The notes beneath the pieces are model-generated. The model was not told the DNA's origin. It did no database searches and saw only the letters and a program-made list of their open reading frames with translations. A program made the position numbers and the translations under genes. Positions 30,899 to 38,368 of a DNA stretch of 38,368 nt are shown here, piece after piece. This stretch comes from an uncultured Lachnospiraceae bacterium (GTDB taxonomy: Bacteria > Bacillota_A > Clostridia > Lachnospirales > Lachnospiraceae): contig CAJUFW010000002.1 in assembly GCA_910585655.1 (NCBI GenBank), forward strand, positions 21,697-60,064, given 5' to 3'. How positions within the stretch are numbered: the stretch's first letter is position 1; each line of letters opens with the position of its first letter.

Positions 30899-31744
30899 GT
30901 GGGAATCAAAAAGTATAACCCATATACACCTTCCAGAAGAAACATGACAGGTTCCGATTTCGCGGAGATTACCAAGACAACTCCGGAAAAGTCCTTAGTG
31001 GTTTCTTTAAATAAAAGAGCAGGCCGCAACAATCAGGGTAAGATTACCGTAAGACATCAGGGCGGCGGTTCCAGAAGAAAATACAGAATCATTGATTTTA
31101 AGAGAAGAAAAGACGATGTTCCGGCAACGGTTTTGGCAATTGAGTACGATCCGAACCGGACAGCCAACATCGCACTGATTTGTTATGCAGACGGCGAGAA
31201 GGCTTATATCCTGGCTCCAAACGGACTGCAGGTTGGTCACAAGATTATGAATGGGCCGAATGCCGAAGTAAGAGTAGGAAACTGTCTGCCGTTATCCGAT
31301 ATTCCGGTTGGTACGCAGATTCATAATGTAGAGCTGTATCCTGGCAAGGGCGGGCAGTTTGTTCGTGCAGCAGGAAACGCCGCACAGTTGATGGCAAAGG
31401 AAGGCAAGTATGCTACCTTGAGAATGCCGTCCGGTGAAATGAGAATGGTGCCGATCAACTGCCGCGCTACTATCGGTCAGGTAGGTAATATTGACCATGA
31501 GCTGATCAACATTGGTAAGGCAGGCCGCAAGCGCCATATGGGTATCCGCCCGACAGTACGTGGTTCCGTCATGAACCCGAACGACCATCCGCACGGTGGT
31601 GGTGAAGGTAAGACTGGTATTGGACGTCCAGGCCCAGTTACTCCTTGGGGTAAGCCAGCGCTTGGTTTAAAGACCAGGAAGAAGAACAAGCAGTCCAACA
31701 AGATGATTGTAAGGACAAGAGACGGAAAGAGCGTTGTTAAATAA
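30899..31744 (+). CDS. rplB: 50S ribosomal protein L2
   Basis: GTG start at 30899 after AAAGGAG. The 281-residue protein shows the L2 opening (GIKKYNPYTPSRRNMT), the RNA-binding middle and the conserved HPHGGGEGKTGIGRPGPVTP end near the peptidyl-transferase centre. It is the only gene of the operon first half preceded by a long structured spacer apart from rpsJ and rplC. Confidence 0.97.
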   Translation: MGIKKYNPYTPSRRNMTGSDFAEITKTTPEKSLVVSLNKRAGRNNQGKITVRHQGGGSRRKYRIIDFKRRKDDVPATVLAIEYDPNRTANIALICYADGEKAYILAPNGLQVGHKIMNGPNAEVRVGNCLPLSDIPVGTQIHNVELYPGKGGQFVRAAGNAAQLMAKEGKYATLRMPSGEMRMVPINCRATIGQVGNIDHELINIGKAGRKRHMGIRPTVRGSVMNPNDHPHGGGEGKTGIGRPGPVTPWGKPALGLKTRKKNKQSNKMIVRTRDGKSVVK

Positions 31745-31762
31745 TAAAGGAGGAAAGAACCC

Positions 31763-32041
31763 ATGGCAAGATCACTGAAAAAGGGACCGTTTGCGGATGA
31801 TCATTTACTGAAAAAGATTGATGCGTTAAACGCATCCGGAGATAAGAGCGTTATCAAAACCTGGTCACGCCGTTCTACCATCTTCCCAAGCTTTGTCGGA
31901 CATACGATTGCTGTCCATGACGGACGGAAGCATGTCCCGGTATATATCACAGAGGACATGGTTGGACACAAGCTGGGTGAGTTTGTAGCAACCAGAACCT
32001 ACAGAGGACATGGTAAGGACGAAAAGAAGACACGTCGTTAG
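31763..32041 (+). CDS. rpsS: 30S ribosomal protein S19
   Basis: The 92-residue S19 opens MARSLKKGPFADDHLLKKI and contains IKTWSRRSTIFPSFVGHTIAVH. It binds the 30S head with S13. AAAGGAGG precedes the ATG; spacing to its neighbours is short. Confidence 0.97.
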   Translation: MARSLKKGPFADDHLLKKIDALNASGDKSVIKTWSRRSTIFPSFVGHTIAVHDGRKHVPVYITEDMVGHKLGEFVATRTYRGHGKDEKKTRR

Positions 32042-32068
32042 GGCGTAGATTGAAAGGAGGTAACATCC

Positions 32069-32458
32069 ATGGCAAAAGGACATAGATCCCAGATTAAGAG
32101 AGAGAGGAACGAGAACCAGAGGGATACCAGACCGTCCGCGAAGTTATCTTATGCACGGGTATCCGTCCAGAAGGCTTGTTTCGTACTTGACGCAATCCGT
32201 GGCAAGGATGTGGAGACAGCACTTGGTATTTTAGCATACAACCCTAGATATGCTTCTACCCTGATAGAGAAATTATTGAAGTCAGCTATTGCAAATGCGG
32301 AGAACAACAATGGTATGAACCCGGAGCGGCTTTATATTGAAGAATGTTATGCCAACAAGGGACCTACTATGAAGAGGATTCAGCCGAGAGCGCGGGGAAG
32401 CGCTTACCGGATTGAAAAGAGAATGAGCCACATTACAATCGTGCTGAATGAAAGATAA
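32069..32458 (+). CDS. rplV: 50S ribosomal protein L22
   Basis: The 129-residue L22 has RVSVQKACFVLDAIRGKDV and the tunnel hairpin ending with GPTMKRIQPRARGSAYRI, followed by the SHITIVL strand. AAAGGAGG precedes the start. The first 20 residues are more polar than in most L22. Confidence 0.97.
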   Translation: MAKGHRSQIKRERNENQRDTRPSAKLSYARVSVQKACFVLDAIRGKDVETALGILAYNPRYASTLIEKLLKSAIANAENNNGMNPERLYIEECYANKGPTMKRIQPRARGSAYRIEKRMSHITIVLNER

Positions 32459-32478
32459 TCGGAAAGGAGCAAGGACAA

Positions 32479-33138
32479 ATGGGACAGAAAGTTAATCCTC
32501 ATGGTTTAAGAGTCGGTATTATCAGCGACTGGGATTCCAAATGGTATGCAGAAGCTGAATTTGCTGACAATCTGGTGGAAGATTATAATATCAGAACCTA
32601 TCTGAAGAAAAAGCTGTACAGTGCAGGTGTGGCTAAAATCGAGATGGAGCGTGCATCTGACCGGTTAAAGGTCATTATTTATACAGCAAAGCCGGGTTTG
32701 GTAATCGGCAAGGGCGGTTCCGAGATTGAGAAGTTAAAAGAAGAGGTTCAGAAGCTGACGGCAAAGAAGCTGATGATCGATATTAAAGAGATTAAGAGAC
32801 CGGATAACAACGCACAGTTGGTAGCAGAGAATATCGCAGGTCAGCTTGAAAATCGTATTTCTTTCCGGCGTGCAATGAAATCCTGTATGTCCAGGACGAT
32901 GAAGTCCGGTGCAAAGGGTATTAAGACTTCTGTATCCGGTCGTTTAGGCGGCGCCGACATGGCTCGTACCGAGTTCTACAGCGAGGGTACGATTCCGCTT
33001 CAGACTTTGCGCGCGAACATCGACTATGGATTTGCAGAAGCCGATACCACCTATGGTAAGGTCGGCGTAAAGGTATGGATTTATCAGGGTGAGGTACTTC
33101 CTGTGAAAGCCAACAAAAAGGAAGGGAGCGATAAATAA
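32479..33138 (+). CDS. rpsC: 30S ribosomal protein S3
   Basis: The 219-residue S3 opens MGQKVNPHGLRVGII and carries the KH domain with VIGKGGSEIEKL and the C-terminal domain GADMARTEFYSEG. It lines the mRNA entry channel and has helicase activity there. It overlaps rplP by one base. Confidence 0.97.
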   Translation: MGQKVNPHGLRVGIISDWDSKWYAEAEFADNLVEDYNIRTYLKKKLYSAGVAKIEMERASDRLKVIIYTAKPGLVIGKGGSEIEKLKEEVQKLTAKKLMIDIKEIKRPDNNAQLVAENIAGQLENRISFRRAMKSCMSRTMKSGAKGIKTSVSGRLGGADMARTEFYSEGTIPLQTLRANIDYGFAEADTTYGKVGVKVWIYQGEVLPVKANKKEGSDK

Positions 33139-33578
33139 TGTTAATGCCTAAGAGGGTAAAACATCGTAAGCAGTTTCGTGGCTCCATGAAGGGAAAGGCT
33201 ACCAGGGGCAATACGATTACGTATGGCGAGTATGGTATTGTAGCATTAGAGCCTGCATGGATTAAGTCCAATCAGATAGAAGCAGCCCGTATCGCTATGA
33301 CTCGTTATATCAAGCGTGGCGGTAAGGTTTGGATTAAGATATTCCCGGATAAGCCAGTAACCACCAAACCGGCAGAAACCCGTATGGGTTCCGGAAAAGG
33401 TACGTTGGAATACTGGGTAGCAGTAGTAAAGCCGGGGCGCGTTATGTTTGAGATTGCCGGTGTAGCAGAGGAGGTTGCAAAAGAGGCGCTTCGTCTTGCG
33501 ACTCATAAGCTGCCGGTAAAGTGCAAGATCGTTTCTCGCGCAGACTTAGAAGGAGGTGCGGGCAGTGAAGAAGAATAA
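33138..33578 (+). CDS. rplP: 50S ribosomal protein L16
   Basis: The 146-residue L16 opens MLMPKRVKHRKQFRGSMKGK and has GSGKGTLEYWVAVVKPGR. The start overlaps the rpsC stop (TAATG). Its 3' end contains the AGGAGG and GTG of rpmC, a 14-base overlap. Confidence 0.97.
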   Translation: MLMPKRVKHRKQFRGSMKGKATRGNTITYGEYGIVALEPAWIKSNQIEAARIAMTRYIKRGGKVWIKIFPDKPVTTKPAETRMGSGKGTLEYWVAVVKPGRVMFEIAGVAEEVAKEALRLATHKLPVKCKIVSRADLEGGAGSEEE

Positions 33579-33780
33579 ATATATGGAAGACCTGAAGAAG
33601 AAATCAACTGTAGAGCTGACGGAAGAATTAGTAGCTGCTAAAAAGGAACTTTTCAATCTGAGGTTCCAGAACGCAACAAATCAGTTGGATAATACGAGCC
33701 GGATTAAGGAAGTCAGAAGGGATATCGCAAGAATCCAGACCGTGATTTCCGAGCAGACCAGAGCGGCTAAAGCTCAATAA
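33565..33780 (+). CDS. rpmC: 50S ribosomal protein L29
   Basis: I start at GTG 33565, eight bases after AGGAGG (33551-33556), inside the end of rplP. ATG 33583 would lose the basic start and has no site. The 71-residue protein has the L29 helical hairpin (ELTEELVAAKKELFNLRFQN, then IKEVRRDIARIQTV). Confidence 0.93.
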   Translation: MKKNKYMEDLKKKSTVELTEELVAAKKELFNLRFQNATNQLDNTSRIKEVRRDIARIQTVISEQTRAAKAQ

Positions 33781-33818
33781 ACAAAGGCTCAGCAAGTTCA
33801 GGAAAGGAGACCATAGAC

Positions 33819-34076
33819 ATGGCAGAAAGGAACCTTAGAAAGACTCGGACAGGTAAGGTAGTCAGCGACAAGATGGATAAGACCATCGTAGTAGCTGTGG
33901 TAGATAATGTAAAGCATCCGTTGTATGGGAAGATCGTAAAGAGAACCTATAAGCTGAAAGCTCATGACGAGAATAACGAGTGCCATACCGGGGATCGGGT
34001 ACGGGTTATGGAGACCAGGCCGTTGTCCAAGGACAAGAGATGGAGATTGGTAGAAATCATCGAGAAGGCACGCTAA
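33819..34076 (+). CDS. rpsQ: 30S ribosomal protein S17
   Basis: The 85-residue S17 has the OB fold pattern RKTRTGKVVSDKMDKTIVV and HPLYGKIVKRTYKLKAHDE. AAAGGAG precedes the ATG. The 57-base gap to rplN contains a small GC-rich stem of uncertain meaning. Confidence 0.97.
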   Translation: MAERNLRKTRTGKVVSDKMDKTIVVAVVDNVKHPLYGKIVKRTYKLKAHDENNECHTGDRVRVMETRPLSKDKRWRLVEIIEKAR

Positions 34077-34133
34077 GTGCGGTGGCGGAACGCGCGGTAA
34101 AACGCCGTAAGAACGGTAGAATGGAGGTTAGTC

Positions 34134-34502
34134 ATGATACAGCAGGAATCAAGATTAAAAGTTGCTGACAATACCGGAGCAAAGGAATTACTTTGTATCC
34201 GTGTAATAGGCGGCTCAACTAGAAGATATGCAGCTATCGGAGATGTGATTGTTGCCAGCGTTAAAGATGCAACACCAGGCGGTGTTGTAAAAAAGGGTGA
34301 TGTGGTAAAAGCCGTTGTGGTACGTACCGTAAAGGGTGCGCGCCGGAAAGACGGTTCCTATATCCGCTTTGACGAAAATGCAGCCGTAATCATCCGTGAG
34401 GATAAGAATCCGAGGGGAACCCGTATTTTTGGGCCAGTCGCAAGAGAGCTTCGTGAAAAGCAGTTCATGAAGATTGTTTCTTTGGCTCCGGAAGTATTAT
34501 AA
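34134..34502 (+). CDS. rplN: 50S ribosomal protein L14
   Basis: The 122-residue L14 opens MIQQESRLKVADNTGAKELL and contains RKDGSYIRFDENAAVI and PRGTRIFGPVAREL. Length and start are standard; GGAGG precedes the ATG. Confidence 0.97.
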   Translation: MIQQESRLKVADNTGAKELLCIRVIGGSTRRYAAIGDVIVASVKDATPGGVVKKGDVVKAVVVRTVKGARRKDGSYIRFDENAAVIIREDKNPRGTRIFGPVARELREKQFMKIVSLAPEVL

Positions 34503-34515
34503 GGAGGTGCTAAAA

Positions 34516-34833
34516 GTGGCAACCAGCAAGATTAAAAAGGGTGATACCGTAAGGGTGATCACTGGTAAAGATAAAGGAAAGGAAGGCAAGGTTCTTTCCG
34601 TAAAGGATGGCAGAGTATTGGTAGAAGGCGTCAATACAGTAACAAAACACAGCAAGGCTTCCCAGACCAATCCGAAGGGCGGTATCGTCCATCAGGAAGC
34701 TCCGGTTGACGCATCGAACGTGATGTATGTTCATAAGGGCAAGCCAACCAGGATCGGTTTTAAAACCGAGGAGGGTAAGAACGGACCGAAGAAGGTACGT
34801 GTTGCAAAATCCACCGGAGAGGTAATCGACTGA
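34516..34833 (+). CDS. rplX: 50S ribosomal protein L24
   Basis: GTG start at 34516, after AAGGAGG. The 105-residue L24 has the KOW motif VRVITGKDKGKEGKVLSV and VNTVTKHSKASQTNPKGGIV. It begins 13 bases after rplN and starts assembly of the 50S subunit. Confidence 0.96.
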   Translation: MATSKIKKGDTVRVITGKDKGKEGKVLSVKDGRVLVEGVNTVTKHSKASQTNPKGGIVHQEAPVDASNVMYVHKGKPTRIGFKTEEGKNGPKKVRVAKSTGEVID

Positions 34834-34855
34834 TTAGGAGAGGAGGTCAGGAAAC

Positions 34856-35398
34856 GTGAGTAGCAGAATGAGAGAAATTTATAGCAAGGAGATCGCTCCG
34901 GCTATGCAGAAGAAGTTCGGTTATAAGAACGTGATGCAGATTCCGAAGCTGGAGAAGATCGTAGTAAATATGGGCGTCGGCGAAGCAAAAGAAAATTCTA
35001 AAATTTTGGAAGCCGCTGCCAGAGATATGGAAATCATCACAGGTCAGAAGCCGGTTTTGACAAAGGCAAAGAAGTCTGTGGCTAACTTTAAGATCAGAGA
35101 GGGTATGGCTATCGGCTGTAAAGTAACGCTGCGCGGCGACAAGATGTACGAGTTCGCAGATCGCTTGATTAACCTGGCATTGCCTCGTGTACGTGACTTC
35201 CGCGGTGTCAACGCCAATGCGTTTGACGGCAGAGGAAACTATGCACTGGGTATCCGCGAGCAGCTCATCTTCCCGGAGATCGAATATGATAAGATCGATA
35301 AGGTACGTGGTATGGATGTTATCTTCGTCACCACCGCCAACACCGATGAGGAAGCACGCGAGTTATTGACATTATTTGGAATTCCATTTAGTAAATAA
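34856..35398 (+). CDS. rplE: 50S ribosomal protein L5
   Basis: GTG start at 34856 after AGGAGG. The 180-residue L5 has NVMQIPKLEKIVVNMGVGEA, the GQKPVLTKAKKSVANFKIR segment and RVRDFRGVNANAFDGRGNY. It binds 5S rRNA. Directly after its stop the first copy of the structured RNA element begins. Confidence 0.97.
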   Translation: MSSRMREIYSKEIAPAMQKKFGYKNVMQIPKLEKIVVNMGVGEAKENSKILEAAARDMEIITGQKPVLTKAKKSVANFKIREGMAIGCKVTLRGDKMYEFADRLINLALPRVRDFRGVNANAFDGRGNYALGIREQLIFPEIEYDKIDKVRGMDVIFVTTANTDEEARELLTLFGIPFSK

Positions 35399-35400
35399 TC

Positions 35401-35505
35401 AAATCAGCAGCGTATCGGACAGGGTACAGTTCGATTTGCAGGCGCGCTTGCTTTGCGGCTGGAAATTGAACATAGGGTAAGTATCCTGGGAGAGGAGCTG
35501 CGGGA
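35401..35505 (+). repeat. Structured RNA repeat element, copy A (rplE-rpsN)
   Basis: The element has nested helices. The outer one is GCAGC (35407-35411) with GCTGC (35497-35501). The second is CAGGGTAC (35420-35427) with GTATCCTG (35481-35488), one G-U. The third is GTTCGATTT (35429-35437) with AAATTGAAC (35463-35471), one G-U. At the tip is a stem-loop with GCTTTGCGGCTGG. Eight of its stem positions differ from copies B and C but remain paired. It ends about ten bases before the TAGGAGG of rpsN. Confidence 0.85.
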
Positions 35506-35527
35506 CTATAAATAGGAGGTTAAATTT

Positions 35528-35713
35528 ATGGCGAAGACAGCAATGAAGCTGAAACAGCAGCGTCCGGCGAAATTTTCCACCAGAGCCTACAATCGTTGCA
35601 GGATCTGTGGTCGTCCACACGCTTATCTGAGAAAATACGGAATCTGCAGGATCTGCTTCCGTGAGTTGGCATATAAGGGACAGATTCCAGGCGTAAAGAA
35701 AGCAAGCTGGTGA
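35528..35713 (+). CDS. rpsZ: 30S ribosomal protein S14, zinc-binding type Z
   Basis: The 61-residue S14 is the short form with two CxxC pairs (CRICGRPHAYLRKYGICRIC), so it binds zinc. It belongs to the 30S head and contacts S3 and S10. Its TAGGAGG lies just after RNA element copy A. The gene is also called rpsN in many genomes. Confidence 0.96.
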   Translation: MAKTAMKLKQQRPAKFSTRAYNRCRICGRPHAYLRKYGICRICFRELAYKGQIPGVKKASW

Positions 35714-35734
35714 TGAAGAAGGAGGAAGCGAATT

Positions 35735-36133
35735 ATGTTTAGTGATCCGATTGCAGATATGCTTACAAGAATCCGTAATGCAAATACCGCAAAGCACGAT
35801 ACCGTTGATGTGCCTGCTTCCAAGATGAAGATTTCCATTGCCGAAATTCTTCTCAAGGAAGGTTATATTAAGAAATATGAGATCGAGGAAGTAAACGGGT
35901 TTAAGAGTATTCATATTACCTTAAAGTACGGCAGAGATAAAAATGAAAAGGTTATTTCCGGTCTCAAGAGAATCTCCAAGCCAGGTCTTCGGGTATATGC
36001 GAACTGCGAAGAACTGCCAAAGGTATTAGGCGGTCTGGGCGTAGCGATCATTTCCACGAACAAGGGCGTTATTACAGATAAAGAAGCAAGAAAATTAAAC
36101 GTAGGCGGCGAGGTACTGGCTTTCGTTTGGTAA
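35735..36133 (+). CDS. rpsH: 30S ribosomal protein S8
   Basis: The 132-residue S8 opens MFSDPIADMLTRIRNANTAK and ends with the conserved STNKGVITDKEARKLNVGGE. S8 binds helix 21 of 16S rRNA; in E. coli it also represses the spc operon by binding its mRNA near rplE. Here it is bracketed by copies of the structured RNA element, which makes it a candidate ligand to test. Confidence 0.97.
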   Translation: MFSDPIADMLTRIRNANTAKHDTVDVPASKMKISIAEILLKEGYIKKYEIEEVNGFKSIHITLKYGRDKNEKVISGLKRISKPGLRVYANCEELPKVLGGLGVAIISTNKGVITDKEARKLNVGGEVLAFVW

Positions 36134-36142
36134 AATTAACTG

Positions 36143-36268
36143 AAATTAGCAGTGTACCGGACAAGACGCAGATCAATTTACAGACGCGCTGCTTTGCGGC
36201 TGGAAATTGATCTTAGGAAAGGCGTCTTGGGTAGGTGAAAACCGGGTAGAACCCGGTTCTGCGGAACT
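36143..36268 (+). repeat. Structured RNA repeat element, copy B (rpsH-rplF, first of two)
   Basis: It has the same plan as copy A. The outer helix is GCAG (36149-36152) with CTGC (36259-36262). The second is CAAGACGC (36162-36169) with GCGTCTTG (36222-36229). The third is AGATCAATTT (36170-36179) with AAATTGATCT (36204-36213), perfect ten pairs. The tip is GCTGC-TTT-GCGGC. It also has one extra hairpin absent from A and C, AACCGGGT-AGA-ACCCGGTT (36240-36258), which makes it longer. Copy C starts at once behind it. Confidence 0.88.
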
Positions 36269-36269
36269 T

Positions 36270-36375
36270 AAATCAGCAGTGTACCGGACAAGACGCAGAT
36301 CGATTTACAGACGCGTTGCTTTGCGGCTGGAAATTGATCTTAAGAAAGGCGTCTTGGGAGGGGAACTGCGGAACT
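36270..36375 (+). repeat. Structured RNA repeat element, copy C (rpsH-rplF, second of two)
   Basis: It is nearly identical to copy B in the shared parts. Helices are GCAGT (36276-36280) with ACTGC (36365-36369), CAAGACGC (36289-36296) with GCGTCTTG (36349-36356), and AGATCGATTT (36297-36306) with AAATTGATCT (36331-36340). The A-to-G change in the last keeps pairing as G-U. The tip is GTTGC-TTT-GCGGC. The element is followed by TAGGAGG and the rplF start, the same arrangement as copy A before rpsN. Confidence 0.88.
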
Positions 36376-36394
36376 AAAAATAGGAGGTGCGGGC

Positions 36395-36937
36395 ATGTCA
36401 CGTATTGGAAAAATGCCTATCGCAATACCTGCAGGTGTTACTGTAGATATTGCAGAAAATAATAAGGTGACAGTAAAAGGACCGAAGGGTACTCTGGAGA
36501 GAGTGCTTCCGGCAGAAATGGACATTAAAATGGAAGGTGCTGAGATCATCGTATCCAGACCGAACGACTTAAAGAAGATGAAATCCCTTCATGGTCTGAC
36601 CAGAACTCTGGTACACAACATGGTAGTCGGCGTAACAGACGGCTATGAGAAGATATTAGAGGTAAACGGCGTCGGCTACAGGGCAGCAAAGTCCGGCAAG
36701 GAATTAACCCTGTCCTTAGGTTACTCCCATCCGGTTGTGATGGTAGATCCGGAAGGTATTGAGACGGTTGTAGATGGGCAGAATAAGATTATTGTCAAGG
36801 GTATAGATAAAGAAAAAGTTGGTCAGTTCGCTGCAGAGATCCGGGAGAAGAGACGCCCAGAGCCATACAAGGGCAAAGGTATCAAGTATGCGGATGAAGT
36901 GATTAGACGTAAGGTCGGTAAGACTGGTAAGAAATAA
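36395..36937 (+). CDS. rplF: 50S ribosomal protein L6
   Basis: The 180-residue L6 opens MSRIGKMPIAIPAGVTVDIA and has two similar domains, closing with RRPEPYKGKGIKYADEVIRR. TAGGAGG precedes the start. It lies 261 bases after rpsH because of the tandem RNA elements. Confidence 0.97.
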   Translation: MSRIGKMPIAIPAGVTVDIAENNKVTVKGPKGTLERVLPAEMDIKMEGAEIIVSRPNDLKKMKSLHGLTRTLVHNMVVGVTDGYEKILEVNGVGYRAAKSGKELTLSLGYSHPVVMVDPEGIETVVDGQNKIIVKGIDKEKVGQFAAEIREKRRPEPYKGKGIKYADEVIRRKVGKTGKK

Positions 36938-36955
36938 TAAAGGAGTGAAAAGAGA

Positions 36956-37324
36956 ATGGTTCGCAAAGAGTCAAGAAGTAAGGTTCGTCAGAAAAAGCAT
37001 AGAAGACTTCGTTCCCGTCTGGCAGGAACAGCCGAAAGGCCACGTCTGGCTGTGTTCAGAAGCAATAACCATATGTATGCACAGGTCATTGACGATAATG
37101 CCGGCACTACCTTAGTTTCTGCGTCTACACTGGACAAAGCCGTAAAGGCCGAGCTGGAAAAAACCAACGATACCGCTGCTGCCGCTGCAGTCGGCACGGC
37201 TGTAGCAAAGAAAGCTCTGGAAAAAGGTATCAATACCGTTGTGTTTGACAGAGGCGGTTTTATTTATCAGGGAAAAGTAAAGGCATTAGCAGAGGCAGCG
37301 AGAGAAGCTGGTCTGGAATTCTAG
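36956..37324 (+). CDS. rplR: 50S ribosomal protein L18
   Basis: The 122-residue L18 has a basic start, the RPRLAVFRSNNHMYAQVIDD strand set and the ending FDRGGFIYQGKVKALAEAAR. It binds 5S rRNA with L5. AAAGGAG precedes the ATG. Confidence 0.97.
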   Translation: MVRKESRSKVRQKKHRRLRSRLAGTAERPRLAVFRSNNHMYAQVIDDNAGTTLVSASTLDKAVKAELEKTNDTAAAAAVGTAVAKKALEKGINTVVFDRGGFIYQGKVKALAEAAREAGLEF

Positions 37325-37341
37325 TCAGGAGGGAAAACCAC

Positions 37342-37845
37342 ATGAAGAGATTAAACCTTGATACCAGCAGTATGGAGCTGGAAGATAAGGTAGTAGCCAT
37401 TAAGCGTGTCACCAAGGTTGTAAAGGGTGGACGGAATATGAGGTTTACAGCTCTGGTCGTAGTCGGTGATAAGAACGGACACGTGGGCGCCGGCCTGGGC
37501 AAAGCAACGGAAATTCCGGAAGCTATCCGCAAAGGAAAAGAAGATGCAATCAAAAAGATGATCGAACTTCCGTTAGACGATAATGGAAGTGTACCTCACG
37601 ATTTTGTAGGCAAGTTCGGAAGCGCTTCCGTGCTGTTAAAGAGATCTCCGGAAGGTACTGGTATCATCGCAGGCGGTCCGGCTCGTAACGTATTGGAGCT
37701 GGCTGGTTTTAAGAATATCCGTACCAAGTCCCTGGGTTCCAACAACAAGCAGAATGTTGTGCTGGCTACGATTGCAGGCTTGAGCCAGTTAAAGACTCCG
37801 GAAGAGGTGGCAAAGCTGCGCGGTATTTCGGTAGAAGAGTTATAG
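37342..37845 (+). CDS. rpsE: 30S ribosomal protein S5
   Basis: The 167-residue S5 has VKGGRNMRFTALVVVGDKNG, GHVGAGLGKATEIPEAIRKG and the C-terminal GIIAGGPARNVLELAG. It shapes decoding accuracy on the 30S. AGGAGG precedes the ATG. Confidence 0.97.
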   Translation: MKRLNLDTSSMELEDKVVAIKRVTKVVKGGRNMRFTALVVVGDKNGHVGAGLGKATEIPEAIRKGKEDAIKKMIELPLDDNGSVPHDFVGKFGSASVLLKRSPEGTGIIAGGPARNVLELAGFKNIRTKSLGSNNKQNVVLATIAGLSQLKTPEEVAKLRGISVEEL

Positions 37846-37861
37846 AAAGGCGTGAGTTGAA

Positions 37862-38047
37862 ATGGCAGGTAAATTAAAAGTAACCTTGACAAAATCTACA
37901 ATCGGTGCCATCCCAAAGCATAAGAAAACCGTGGAGGCACTTGGTCTGCACAAGACCAACCATTCTGTAGAGCTGCCGGATAACGCAGCTACCAGAGGTA
38001 TGGTAAAGCAGGTTTGTCATTTGGTAAAGGTAGAAGAACTAGCATAA
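37862..38047 (+). CDS. rpmD: 50S ribosomal protein L30
   Basis: The 61-residue L30 (KVTLTKSTIGAIPKHKKTV, then LGLHKTNHSVELPDNAATRG) is of the short bacterial form. It starts 16 bases after rpsE, with a modest GAAAGGCG site. Confidence 0.96.
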   Translation: MAGKLKVTLTKSTIGAIPKHKKTVEALGLHKTNHSVELPDNAATRGMVKQVCHLVKVEELA

Positions 38048-38068
38048 TCAAGCGAGGAGGTGTACACT

Positions 38069-38368
38069 ATGAATTTATCAGAATTAAGACCGGCTGATGG
38101 TTCCAAGCAAAATGATTTCAGAAGAGGTCGCGGACATGGTTCCGGAAACGGAAAGACTGCAGGCAAGGGACATAAAGGTCAGAAGGCTCGTTCCGGCGCA
38201 CCGAGACCGGGCTTTGAAGGCGGTCAGATGCCGTTGTTCCGAAGAATTCCAAAGAGAGGGTTCCATAACCGTAACTCCAAGGAAATCGTAGGCATTAATG
38301 TAGATGTGCTGAATCGTTTTGAGGATGGCGCAGTAGTAACTGTTGAGTCCTTGATCGAGATGGGGATC
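38069..38368 (+). CDS. rplO: 50S ribosomal protein L15, N-terminal part (3' cut by window edge)
   Basis: ATG 38069 follows GAGGAGG. The first 100 codons are visible: MNLSELRPADGSKQNDFRRG, then GHGSGNGKTAGKGHKGQKAR and FEGGQMPLFRRIPKRGFHN, the L15 N-terminal extension that threads into 23S rRNA. The frame is open to the last base. The next gene is expected to be secY. Confidence 0.96.
   Translation, partial: MNLSELRPADGSKQNDFRRGRGHGSGNGKTAGKGHKGQKARSGAPRPGFEGGQMPLFRRIPKRGFHNRNSKEIVGINVDVLNRFEDGAVVTVESLIEMGI

Noticed and set aside
36240..36258. Terminator splitting the spc operon between rpsH and rplF
   Set aside because: The stem is strong but no T run follows, and the downstream essential genes have no clear promoter.

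Overview
The window looks like chromosomal DNA of a spore-forming Clostridia, most probably a Lachnospiraceae. The pointers are the cotJABC spore-coat operon, a zinc-type S14, a Mrp ATPase fused to a NifX-like domain, a B. subtilis-like ydjFGHI set, strong Shine-Dalgarno sites and TTGxxx-N17-TATAAT promoters. The family placement is inferred from gene content and protein style, not from a marker search.

Layout. 1-807: 3' end of a heavy-metal P-type ATPase, then a tiny XRE-like regulator on the minus strand with no ordinary start codon. 1414-4970: a diguanylate cyclase with two periplasmic binding-protein domains, convergent with a soluble chemoreceptor carrying a C-terminal zinc-binding CZB domain. 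5325-6338: a membrane-anchored unknown. 6381-7696 (minus): cotJA-cotJB-cotJC. 7808-10665: a membrane-anchored arylsulfotransferase coupled to a DEAD-box-like helicase. 10717-11823 (minus): the housekeeping sigma factor, divergent from the Mrp/NifX fusion. 13358-13518: a palindromic repeat element. 13529-15344: an Ig-like surface protein and class II fructose-bisphosphate aldolase. 15533-19059 (minus): an operon matching ydjFGHI (PspA, zinc ribbon, TPM, SPFH).

19261-22027 is a scar zone. A BlaI/M56 sensor pair and a restriction-modification locus are preserved only as pieces joined by internal deletions, while promoters and operator-like dyads remain intact. It is followed by a MATE transporter under a perfect consensus promoter, a Uma2-family nuclease, and an operon of an SAM methyltransferase plus three related single-TM proteins of unknown function (25051-27085). 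An XRE regulator with four membrane segments lies on the minus strand at 27186-27818.

28154 to the right edge is the S10-spc ribosomal protein operon, rpsJ to rplO (cut by the edge), in canonical gene order. Its non-coding parts are unusual. It has a roughly 300-nt multi-domain leader, a 337-nt structured spacer between rpsJ and rplC, a folded spacer between rplW and rplB, and three copies of one roughly 105-nt RNA element. One copy lies before rpsN and two lie in tandem between rpsH and rplF. The copies differ by compensatory base changes in at least three helices, so a conserved RNA fold is likely. I do not recognise this element, and it is the strongest candidate for an undescribed system in the window.
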